Positions 45,335 to 53,142 of a stretch of DNA of 64,000 bases are shown piece by piece. This DNA comes from Bacillota bacterium (GTDB lineage Bacteria; Bacillota; Clostridia; Christensenellales; UMGS416), in assembly GCA_023422005.1 (NCBI GenBank), contig JAEZSC010000076.1:1-64000 (forward strand), written 5' to 3'. Below the pieces are notes generated by a model that worked only from the letters and a program-made list of their open reading frames with translations, did no database searches and was not told the DNA's origin. How positions within the stretch are numbered: the stretch's first letter is position 1; each line of letters starts with the position of its first letter. The position numbers and the translations under genes are program-made.

Positions 45335-46615
45335 TCATTTCACACCGATGATCAGGCAGTCGGAATTGAAATCATGCATCCGGATCGTCGTCGTGCCATT
45401 TTCCACGAGGACGCTCGGCTGTGCGAAATACCGATCCGCCAGCGAGATGAGCGTCCAATCGTAGCCGTCCATCTCCATACCGATGGTAACATCGGCATTG
45501 TAGGGAACGTATACAGCAACCCTGCTCTGATCGGGGGACAGCGACATCCGGATCTCCTGGGTATCGTTGCGGACCGCCTGGCAGGGTTCCAGAGCAAAAA
45601 GACCGTAGGTTTCGAACACATATCGCGCAAAGGATGCGTCCCAGGCGCCCTTTAAGCGCAGGGCTGTGCGCCATGGCAGCGGCCTGCCACCATAGCTCTG
45701 GTTGTAGAACTCCTTGCCGTCGCGATACCATCCCCATACGCCGTGGGCGCCGTAGGTGACGCCGGCTTTTGCGCCGGAAAGCAAGCTGGACCAGATGGCC
45801 TTTCGCACGTGGAACTCGTTGAACCGCCCATACTTGCCGCCGAAATAATGCCCTTCATAACAGGGCTCACCGTTGACGATGGGCCGCTGGACCGGCTGGG
45901 CGCGGAAAGCCTCGGCCAGCTTGTAGGCGTACCTTTGGTCCGGCATTTCGTGCCCGGATTGATAAAGGTAGAAATCATAATTGGAAGAGTGAAGAACGAA
46001 CTCCGGCAGCTGGGCCTGGGATTCGAACCCGCCGCCCAGATGCAGCGTGATCAGCGCATCCGGCGTCAGGTTCTTGATGGTTTCCATGGCTGTCAGGTAA
46101 TACTTCGTGGCTTCCGGTGAGCCGAAGTTCGTGTCCCCGGCGGCCATATAGATGGGATGGAACGGCGCGAACAGCCGCACCACATACTCCACATAGGGTT
46201 TCACCAGTTCCAGCGGCATGATGTTGGACGGATCCCTGTTGGACATCCAGGTGTCCTTTACATAGTTGCCCCACAGCACGACCAGAACCGGTGTGAAGCC
46301 CCTTTCGGCGGCCAGGGCCAGCATGTCCCGGGCCCGCTGGAAGTATTCGTGGTTGATGCTGCTGAAGTTGAACTTGCCCGCTGCGTCCATGGCGAACGGA
46401 TACAGGCCGGTATCGGGCAGGCCCCCGTCCCACTGGGTCAGCACGTTGATCTGAAGGGCGTTGAAACCTTGCAGGCGGCGATGGTCCAGATACTCCGCCC
46501 ATTCCTCCATGCTCGGGTTGTAGAAGGCGGTCCAGACTGTATCCGCCAGATAAAAGAAGGGCTTACCGTCGGCAACGAAGCGGTCCCGGGTGTCGGCGAT
46601 CTGTATTTTTCTCAT
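45335..46615 (-). CDS. DUF4038 / GH140-like glycoside hydrolase
   Basis: 426 residues without a signal peptide. The opening DRFVADGKPFFYLADTVWTAF is the DUF4038 start. The TIM barrel then shows LVVLWGNYVKDTW, YMAAGDTNFG and IVNGEPCYEGHYF, where Asp and Glu are the expected acid pair. A beta-sandwich tail (DUF5060/collagen-binding-like, about 350-426) ends the protein. Characterised GH140 members are apiosidases of pectin rhamnogalacturonan II, but the family is wide. It is last in glycan locus 2, directly after a URO-D-family gene, and GGAG precedes the ATG. Confidence 0.85.
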   Translation of the reverse strand: MRKIQIADTRDRFVADGKPFFYLADTVWTAFYNPSMEEWAEYLDHRRLQGFNALQINVLTQWDGGLPDTGLYPFAMDAAGKFNFSSINHEYFQRARDMLALAAERGFTPVLVVLWGNYVKDTWMSNRDPSNIMPLELVKPYVEYVVRLFAPFHPIYMAAGDTNFGSPEATKYYLTAMETIKNLTPDALITLHLGGGFESQAQLPEFVLHSSNYDFYLYQSGHEMPDQRYAYKLAEAFRAQPVQRPIVNGEPCYEGHYFGGKYGRFNEFHVRKAIWSSLLSGAKAGVTYGAHGVWGWYRDGKEFYNQSYGGRPLPWRTALRLKGAWDASFARYVFETYGLFALEPCQAVRNDTQEIRMSLSPDQSRVAVYVPYNADVTIGMEMDGYDWTLISLADRYFAQPSVLVENGTTTIRMHDFNSDCLIIGVK

Positions 46616-46633
46616 CGCGGTTCTCCGTGGTTT

Positions 46634-47794
46634 TTATCGTTCAGCTGCGGGCGAATACTTCCCGTAGGTCCTGGCCGTCTCGATCATCGCGAACAGGTTG
46701 TCATCCGGCGTATCTCTGCCGCACTGGTCGCCGGTGGAAAGAATGAACCGCCCGCCGGCTGCGGCGTCGTCGATGGCGCGCTTGCTGGCGTCGATGACAT
46801 CCTGAACGGTTCCACGCAGCATCACGTCGGTCGTGTGCAGGTTGCCCTTTAAGATCAACCTGCCGCCGTACAGCTGCTTGAGGGTAGCCAGATCGCTGTC
46901 GCCCATGGGCGCGATCTCCAGCGGGTCGATGATCGTAAGGTCGGTTTCCTGGGCGCAGATTTTAACCAGCTCCGTCTCCGGGCCGCAGGAATGGATGTGC
47001 GTCGGGATGCCGTATTCCTTTGCCTTGCGCGTGACGGCCTGCACGATGGGCAGGCACAGCTCGCGGAAGATGGCGGGGCTTTGGAACACCAACGTGCCCG
47101 ATCCGCCGGTGCAGATGAAGTCGGGCTGGACCTCCTGGGCCATCAGCACGTCCATGCGCTTGAGGTAGTATTCGATCAGCTGATCCCGCTTCTCCTGATA
47201 CTTGCCGGGGTTGTCGTAGTAATCGTAGATCTCTTCCATGTTGTGCAACAGTAGGCTGGTGCCGCAGAATACGCCGAACAGCCCGTGGTCACCCAGCATG
47301 CCCTTGGCCAGCTTCAGGAGCTCGCCGCCGTTGGGCCACGGCCGCCGGCCTTCGATCTTTTCCCAATGGCCGGGTGTGCCGGGCAGGCCCAGCGTCTGCG
47401 GCCGCATGCCGCTGGTGGGCGGGTCGGCCCGGTAATACACCGTAACATGATCCTCCCATTCGGTCAGGTTGCCGGCGCGGCGCATCCTTTGGGTGTAGAT
47501 GCGCTCGTCGGTGCGCCCGACGATCATCTCCTCCCACTCGTGGTCGATCTCACCCAACTCCTCGAACTGGATCGGCACGTACCCATCCATCAGCGAGTCG
47601 AAGCCGAAGCGCTTGACGCAGTCGATGTAGGCCGCCCAAATGGGCTGCTCCTGATACAGATACAGATCCCAGAAGGGTTTGCCGGTCAGCCGCGCCGGTA
47701 TCATGTTGGATGTGTCCGGCGCCACCGGCACGCAGTCCGGAATCTCCCCGTGGATCACCGTCAGCAGTCGTTCTCTTGAAGTCATCCCATTCAC
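46634..47794 (-). CDS. URO-D-family methyltransferase-like protein with complete Zn site
   Basis: 386 residues, a URO-D superfamily barrel. All three zinc ligands of MtaA/CmuA-type methylcobamide methyltransferases are in place: His268 and Cys270 in THIHSCGPE, and Cys358 in LSTGDQCGRDTPDDNL. This separates it from the two URO-D-like proteins of locus 1. The start is probably a GTG with GGGAAG upstream; an ATG three codons in is the alternative. It lies behind a terminator that separates it from the 2-hydroxyacid dehydrogenase gene. No corrinoid protein is encoded nearby, so its methyl acceptor and donor are unclear. Confidence 0.82.
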   Translation of the reverse strand: MNGMTSRERLLTVIHGEIPDCVPVAPDTSNMIPARLTGKPFWDLYLYQEQPIWAAYIDCVKRFGFDSLMDGYVPIQFEELGEIDHEWEEMIVGRTDERIYTQRMRRAGNLTEWEDHVTVYYRADPPTSGMRPQTLGLPGTPGHWEKIEGRRPWPNGGELLKLAKGMLGDHGLFGVFCGTSLLLHNMEEIYDYYDNPGKYQEKRDQLIEYYLKRMDVLMAQEVQPDFICTGGSGTLVFQSPAIFRELCLPIVQAVTRKAKEYGIPTHIHSCGPETELVKICAQETDLTIIDPLEIAPMGDSDLATLKQLYGGRLILKGNLHTTDVMLRGTVQDVIDASKRAIDDAAAGGRFILSTGDQCGRDTPDDNLFAMIETARTYGKYSPAAER

Positions 47795-47823
47795 CGTTCG
47801 CTTCCCTGTTGTTTAGAGCCTGC

Positions 47824-47858
47824 AAAAAACTGTCTGAGGCCCGTTTCCGGCCCCAGAC
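47824..47858 (-). terminator. rho-independent terminator on - strand
   Basis: Stem GTCTGAGGCC/GGCCCCAGAC with a short loop (47832-47858), followed on the - strand by a six-T run (47824-47829). It lies between the 2-hydroxyacid dehydrogenase gene and the URO-D gene, so the last two genes of locus 2 may be transcribed separately or by read-through. Confidence 0.8.
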
Positions 47859-47910
47859 AAAAGGTGCTCTCTATATTCGCTGCGCGTGGCGGATTCCCTG
47901 CTGTCTCAGG

Positions 47911-48870
47911 TCAGCGATTGACGACGTTGACTGGTGTGCCCTCTTGGAACTGCCGCAGGTTGTCCACGGCGATGCCCATGAGCCGGGTGCGGGTCTCCTT
48001 GGGAGCCCAGGCAATGTGCGGCGTGATGATGCAGTTTTTGGCCCGCAGCAGCGGGTTGTCGCCGCGGATGGGCTCGCTGGACACCACGTCCACCGCGGCG
48101 GCGGCGAGCTTGCCGCTGTTGAGTGCGTGGGCCAGAGCCTGCTCCTCGACCAGCGGCCCCCGGGAGGTGTTGATCAGAATCGCGCCATCCTTCATGCGGG
48201 CGATGGTCTGCTGGTTGATGATGCCCTGGGTTTCCGCCGATAGCGGGCAGTGCAGCGATATCACGTCGGACTGCGCCAGCAGCTCGTCCAGCCCCGCGTA
48301 TCGCATGGTCTCGCGTTCCAGGGCCGGGTTCGGGTGTCTGCTGTAAGCCAGCACCCGCATGCCCAGAGCCTGCGCGACGCTGCCGGTGGCCTGGCCGATG
48401 CGGCCGTAGCCTATGATGCCCATGGTCTTGCCTGCCAGTTCGATCAGCGGGTACTTCCAGTAGCAGAAGTCCACGCTCTTTTCCCAGTCGCCGGCGTGTA
48501 CGGAATCGGAATGGGCGCCGATGTGATGGCAAACTTCCAGCAGCAGGCCGATGGCGAACTGTGCCACCGCCGCGGTGCTGTAGGCGGGAATGTTGGTCAC
48601 CGCAATACCACGCCGGCGGGCATGGTCCACGTCCACGATGTTGTAACCGGTGGCCAGCACGCCGATGTAGCGAATGCCGGGGCACACGTCCATGGTTGCG
48701 GCGTCCAGCGGGGTTTTGTTGGTGATGACAGCCTGGGCATCGCCGATGCGCGCCGCGATGAGCTGCGCCGGCGTGCGCTCGTAGACCGTCAGGGCCCCCA
48801 GGGACTCGAAGCCTTGCCAGCTCAAGTCCCCGGGGTTTTCCGTGTAGCCGTCCAGTACGACGATTTTCAT
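47911..48870 (-). CDS. D-isomer-specific 2-hydroxyacid dehydrogenase
   Basis: 319 residues. The NAD-binding loop is GIIGYGRIGQATG. Catalytic residues are visible as Arg in NTSRGPLV, Glu in DVVSSEPI and His in ITPHIAWAP, which together reduce 2-keto acids to D-2-hydroxy acids or the reverse. The N-terminal half resembles glycerate/hydroxypyruvate dehydrogenases. AGGAG lies upstream of the ATG. It follows three FAD oxidoreductase genes in glycan locus 2 and may process a keto acid made from the imported compound. Confidence 0.92.
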   Translation of the reverse strand: MKIVVLDGYTENPGDLSWQGFESLGALTVYERTPAQLIAARIGDAQAVITNKTPLDAATMDVCPGIRYIGVLATGYNIVDVDHARRRGIAVTNIPAYSTAAVAQFAIGLLLEVCHHIGAHSDSVHAGDWEKSVDFCYWKYPLIELAGKTMGIIGYGRIGQATGSVAQALGMRVLAYSRHPNPALERETMRYAGLDELLAQSDVISLHCPLSAETQGIINQQTIARMKDGAILINTSRGPLVEEQALAHALNSGKLAAAAVDVVSSEPIRGDNPLLRAKNCIITPHIAWAPKETRTRLMGIAVDNLRQFQEGTPVNVVNR

Positions 48871-48904
48871 TGCGGTTCTCCTGACGGGATTGCTATGGGC
48901 GGAT

Positions 48905-50281
48905 CTACGCCCGGGTCATCTGCTTGCTGAGCGTCTGCTGGGGCAGGTTGGCGCCCTGGCCGCGCAGCGTGAGCACCAGCTGTTCGGTGTCCAGATCGCA
49001 GGCCGGCTGCCCGGTGGCAATGGCCTGCGCCGCGGCGGCGCCGGCGGCCTGGCCCATCATGGCTGCGGCCGGCTGCACGCGGATGGAACCGTGCACCTTC
49101 ACGTCGCTGGAGTTGCACCGGCCGGCCACCCATAGGTTGTCGTAGCCCTTGGGCACCAGTATGCTGTAGGGAATGCCGAAGCTTTCGCCAATGCCCAAGC
49201 GGCCGGATTTGTTGTGCTCCTCTTCAAACCGTTCATATTCCTCGTCGGAGGCATCGTGGACATGGATGTCCACGAACTTGTTGAACACACCGATCTGATC
49301 CGGGAACCACCGGCGGGCCAGATAGTCGGAGAAGTTCAGCTGATACTCGCCGACGATCCGGCGGGATTCGCGCACGCCCAGCAGGCTGGCCGTCGTCACG
49401 TGCTCGATGTTCTGGCAGCCGTTCAGGTAGCGCTTGTAGAAGGTAGTATACTCCTGCGCCTTCTTTCTGCCAAGGATCATGCCGCGGGTCAGGTCCGCCA
49501 CGCGCAGCGCGTCGGCATGGAAGATGTGGCCGCCGTTTAAGTACCCCAGCGTCCGCCCCACCTGCGACATGCCGGGCAGGTGGCGGTCCTTATCGGTGAA
49601 AACGCCGTCCTCGATGGCCTTGAGCAGCAGCGGGTGCTCTTGGGAGCGGTCCACGACGGTCCAGTCGATGCCGCTGAACAGCGATGTCAGCGTCGGAGGC
49701 ATGGCCTCGGGCTCGCCGTCTCGTCCGGCTTCCAGCACCGGCGCGCCGCACAGCTTGGCCAGCACAGCGTCGCCGGTGGCGTCTATAAACGTCTTTGCCG
49801 GGATGTACTCATAGCCCTCGATGCTGTTTACGACGACACCGTTCACGTGATCCCGCCCGGCGTCGGCGTCTATGAGCGTCGTGAAAAAGCGGATCTCCAC
49901 GCCGGCGTCCAGCGCCAGCCGGTCCAGCAGCGCCTTCAGGGCCTCCACGCGGAAGGGTGTCCAGCAGTGGTAGCGCTTCAGATAGTAGTCAGGGGTCACC
50001 TGGGGGCCCAGTCCGCCCTCTTTATGCAGCGTCTCCACGATCTCGCGCATGATGCCGCCCACCAGCATCGTTTCGCCGTTGGCCATGGGGTCAAAGGCGG
50101 TCACCAGGCCCGAGGTGGCCATGCCGCCCAGGCAGCCGGTTTTCTCGATCAGCAGCACCTTGGCGCCTAGGCGCCCCGCGGCGATGGCGGCGGCAACGCC
50201 GCCGGGGCCGCCGCCGGCCACCACCAGGTCGTAAGAATGAGGGCAGACGGGGATTTCCTTGTTCAGCAGATACGTACCCAT
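48905..50281 (-). CDS. FAD-dependent oxidoreductase (PF12831 type), copy 3
   Basis: 458 residues. The FAD-binding motif is LVVAGGGPGGVAAAIAAGRLG, followed by KTGCLGGMATSGLV. The middle has LLGVRESRRIVGEYQL, and the C-terminal FAD strand is LWVAGRCNSS followed by SIRVQPAAAMMGQAAGAAAA. This layout is that of FAD_oxidored proteins. I chose the ATG at 50281 because its N-terminus (MGTYLLNKEIPV) aligns with the start of copy 2, and GGAGGAG lies about 12 bases upstream; an ATG at 50302 is the alternative. It is the last of three tandem paralogues. Substrate unknown. Confidence 0.87.
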   Translation of the reverse strand: MGTYLLNKEIPVCPHSYDLVVAGGGPGGVAAAIAAGRLGAKVLLIEKTGCLGGMATSGLVTAFDPMANGETMLVGGIMREIVETLHKEGGLGPQVTPDYYLKRYHCWTPFRVEALKALLDRLALDAGVEIRFFTTLIDADAGRDHVNGVVVNSIEGYEYIPAKTFIDATGDAVLAKLCGAPVLEAGRDGEPEAMPPTLTSLFSGIDWTVVDRSQEHPLLLKAIEDGVFTDKDRHLPGMSQVGRTLGYLNGGHIFHADALRVADLTRGMILGRKKAQEYTTFYKRYLNGCQNIEHVTTASLLGVRESRRIVGEYQLNFSDYLARRWFPDQIGVFNKFVDIHVHDASDEEYERFEEEHNKSGRLGIGESFGIPYSILVPKGYDNLWVAGRCNSSDVKVHGSIRVQPAAAMMGQAAGAAAAQAIATGQPACDLDTEQLVLTLRGQGANLPQQTLSKQMTRA

Positions 50282-50318
50282 TGCGCCGTTCGTCTCCTCC
50301 ATCACCAGTCTTTTGGGG

Positions 50319-51671
50319 TCACGGCAGATAGGCGCCGGCCTTCTGCAGCTTGGTGCGCAGCTCCTGTACGTCCACCTTGCGCACGTCGCCATCGGTGTGG
50401 GTGGCCATGGCGGCGGCCGCGCCGGCGGCTTCGCCCATGGCCAGGCACACGGGCATCACCCGTAGGCTGCCGTTGATGATGCGGTCGGAGGACACCGAGC
50501 GCCCGGCCAGCAGCACGTTGCGCAGGCCCTTGGGCGTCAGGCATCGGTAGGGGATGCCGTGGGATTCGCCGCGCTCATAGTGCACGGCTACCTTGTCCAT
50601 GACTTCCTTGAAGCTTAGCTCACCCTTGGCCATTTTGTCGGCTTCTTCACGGGTGTTGTGCACGTCGATGTAATAACAGTTGCGGGCGATTTCGTCGGCG
50701 AAGGTGGTCCGGGCGACGAAATCCTCCCGGGTCAGGTAGTAATCGCCGATGACGCGCCGGGTCTCGCGGATGCCCATGAGCGAGCCGGTCTGCACGAGGA
50801 ACGAGTTGCCGAAAGCCTCGGGGAAGTATTCGGCCAGGCCGTCGCGCATGTTGCGGGCCAGTTTGCGGCCGGTCATCAGCGCCTCGGTCAGGTTGGCGGG
50901 CTTGGTGTTGTCCACGCCGAACACGTGGCCGGCGTTGAAACCGACTGTGGCGGGGCCGATGAAGTTGTTGCACATGTGGGAGTCCTTAACGTAGGGGTAC
51001 TTGTCGGACTTCGCCATCCTGTGCACGGGGCTGTCGGGATTGGCGCCGTGCAGCCTGACGCCATAGGTGTAGGCGTAGCTGTCCACATTGCTGAGCACGA
51101 AGCACAGGGAACCGGGCTGCAGCTCGCCGTCCGGGCCGCCCTGTTCAAACTGGGCGCCGGCCCACACGGCAAGGTCGCCGTCGCCGGTGCAGTCGATGTA
51201 CACCTTGGCGCGGTAGGCGCACAGGCCGTCCTTGTTGGAGGCCAGCACCGCGGTCACGTTGCCCTCGCCGTCGGTCTCCACGCCGCTTAAGAACGTGTTG
51301 AACAGCACCTGAGCGCCGCTTTCGCTCACCATGTCGTCATAGACGACCTTGAGCATCTCCGGGTCGATGGGCACCCAGTCCACCAAAGTCTTGGGCACAT
51401 GGGGCATCGTGGATTTTACCTTTTCCATGATCTGCTCGCCCAGGCCGGCATAGATGACCCGCTCCTTGTCGGAAAAGGGACACCACGCAGGAATCAGGCC
51501 GCTGGTGCCCATGCCGCCCAGGCAGCCGGTGGCTTCCAGCAGCAGCGTCTTGGCCCCTTCGCGGGCGGCAGCGATGGCGGCGGTGCAGCCGGCGGGGCCG
51601 CCGCCGGCCACGATGACGTCCCAGGAGTCGTCCATGGGAACGGTGCGTTGTTTCAGCTCGTAGCTCTTCAT
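50319..51671 (-). CDS. FAD-dependent oxidoreductase (PF12831 type), copy 2
   Basis: 450 residues, same architecture as its neighbours: VIVAGGGPAGCTAAIAAARE, ATGCLGGMGTSGLIPAWCP, MGIRETRRVIGDYYL and VLLAGRSVSSDRIINGSLRV. Start at 51671 because AAGGAAAG lies upstream; the frame extends further 5' through copy 1 without a ribosome site. It has no signal peptide. It lies between copies 1 and 3 with short gaps (16 and 37 bases), so the three are cotranscribed. Oxidation of an imported glycoside or polyol is plausible but unproven. Confidence 0.88.
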   Translation of the reverse strand: MKSYELKQRTVPMDDSWDVIVAGGGPAGCTAAIAAAREGAKTLLLEATGCLGGMGTSGLIPAWCPFSDKERVIYAGLGEQIMEKVKSTMPHVPKTLVDWVPIDPEMLKVVYDDMVSESGAQVLFNTFLSGVETDGEGNVTAVLASNKDGLCAYRAKVYIDCTGDGDLAVWAGAQFEQGGPDGELQPGSLCFVLSNVDSYAYTYGVRLHGANPDSPVHRMAKSDKYPYVKDSHMCNNFIGPATVGFNAGHVFGVDNTKPANLTEALMTGRKLARNMRDGLAEYFPEAFGNSFLVQTGSLMGIRETRRVIGDYYLTREDFVARTTFADEIARNCYYIDVHNTREEADKMAKGELSFKEVMDKVAVHYERGESHGIPYRCLTPKGLRNVLLAGRSVSSDRIINGSLRVMPVCLAMGEAAGAAAAMATHTDGDVRKVDVQELRTKLQKAGAYLP

Positions 51672-51687
51672 ATCGCTTTCCTTTCTG

Positions 51688-53058
51688 TTACAGGAATTTG
51701 GCTCCCCGTTCTTGCATGATGGCGCGCACTTGGGCGCCGTCGATGTCTTTGGCCCGTGAGCCATTTTTAGCGGCCAGCGCCGCGCCGATGCCCGCGGCCT
51801 CGCCGCTGGCGCGGCACGTGTGCTGCACCCGCACCGAGGACTGGGCAACGAAATCCGCACCCAGGCAGCGCCCGGCCACGAACAGGTTGTCCACCCCGGC
51901 CACGACAAGGCTGCGGAAGGGCACATGGTAATAACGCTCGCCGGGCTCGCGGGGTTCAAACTGCAGGCTGTCTTTTTCGTCGGCGTCGTGGATGTCCACG
52001 GGATAGTTGCTGGTGGCGATGTAATCGTCGAACCGGGCGAACTGCAGCACGTCCCGGCCGGTCAGCGTGTATTCGGTCTCTATCCTGCGGCTCTCGCGGA
52101 TGCCCAGCATCGGCGCGACCTCGCACAGACTGGCGTGCGCAAACCCGGGGATGCGCTGCCGCAGGAAGGCGACCAGCCGCAGGATGGCGCTGCGCCCCTG
52201 GGTCTGCTTGCCGGAGAGATACCGGGCGTCCAGCGTTTCGCGGGAGGAACCCAGCTCCGGGCAGTTGAAGCACAGATCACGGGGCTTGCCAGGCACCGAG
52301 AAGCACTGGAAATACTTGATGTCCTGCAGCGTCAGCAGGCCGTCCTCCAGGGCCTTGTCAAATACCGGGGTCAGCACCCAGCGGTCGTTGTGCAGCGTTG
52401 TGGCGGCGTGGAAGGTCGGGCCGTCGCCCTGCGGGTCGCCCAGGCTGTTCAGATAAAGCCGGAAGGCGGCGATGTCCACGCCGGTCATCAAAAAGCGCAG
52501 AGACACCGCCTGGTTGACGCCCTGGCCGTTGCCGCTCTGGTATCCCACCCCGGCCATCACGGAGAGGTCTCCGTCGCCGGTGCAATCGATGAAGTGACCG
52601 GCCTCGATGGCGGTGACGCCGTCGTCGTTGAAGACCACCGCGTGGGTCACACGGCTGCCATCCTTGATCACGCCGATCAGCGTCGTGTGATACAGGATGC
52701 CGCAGCCGGATTCCCCGATCATCTGCTCCAGCACGAACTTCAGCGCCAGCGGGTCGAACCACCCTTTGTTGGCGTCGCCGGGCAGCGCCGCACCCATGGC
52801 GGCCAGCCGGGCGCGGGCCTCATCGGCCAGAGCGGAGGATTGCGGATCGCCGGTGATGTGTGAATGCATGACCGGCATCACCAGCGCCATGGTCTGCGAG
52901 CCCCCCGGCGCCCCGAACTGTTCGATGATCAGCGTTTGCGCGCCCATGCGGGCCGCCGATATGCCGGCGAAGGCGCCGGTGGTGCCGCCGCCGGCCACCA
53001 GCACTTCGCAGCGCTGTGAAACCGGCACGCTCCCTTTTTCAAAGCTCATGATATGCAT
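51688..53058 (-). CDS. FAD-dependent oxidoreductase (PF12831 type), copy 1
   Basis: 456 residues, the most divergent of the three. FAD motif: VLVAGGGTTGAFAGISAARMG, then FGAPGGSQTMALV, where the GGM of the other copies is GGS. Middle: MLGIRESRRIETEYTL. C-terminus: LFVAGRCLGADFVAQSSVRV and ASGEAAGIGAAL. AGGAG lies 5 bases before the ATG. Two hairpins separate it from the upstream solute-binding gene, which may set its expression lower than the binding protein. Confidence 0.87.
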   Translation of the reverse strand: MHIMSFEKGSVPVSQRCEVLVAGGGTTGAFAGISAARMGAQTLIIEQFGAPGGSQTMALVMPVMHSHITGDPQSSALADEARARLAAMGAALPGDANKGWFDPLALKFVLEQMIGESGCGILYHTTLIGVIKDGSRVTHAVVFNDDGVTAIEAGHFIDCTGDGDLSVMAGVGYQSGNGQGVNQAVSLRFLMTGVDIAAFRLYLNSLGDPQGDGPTFHAATTLHNDRWVLTPVFDKALEDGLLTLQDIKYFQCFSVPGKPRDLCFNCPELGSSRETLDARYLSGKQTQGRSAILRLVAFLRQRIPGFAHASLCEVAPMLGIRESRRIETEYTLTGRDVLQFARFDDYIATSNYPVDIHDADEKDSLQFEPREPGERYYHVPFRSLVVAGVDNLFVAGRCLGADFVAQSSVRVQHTCRASGEAAGIGAALAAKNGSRAKDIDGAQVRAIMQERGAKFL

Positions 53059-53071
53059 CGTGTCTCCTGAC

Positions 53072-53125
53072 AGCAGGCCGCAGGGGCCTGCTTAAGGGGC
53101 TACATACGGTCGTACATAGCCCCTT
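53072..53125. terminator. paired hairpins between SBP and FAD oxidoreductase genes
   Basis: AGCAGGCC/GGCCTGCT (53072-53092) and AAGGGGCTA/TAGCCCCTT (53094-53125) stand side by side. No T-run follows on the - strand. They are likely to attenuate or to protect the SBP mRNA end. Confidence 0.7.
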
Positions 53126-53142
53126 GTTGCGGCGTTTGTGTT

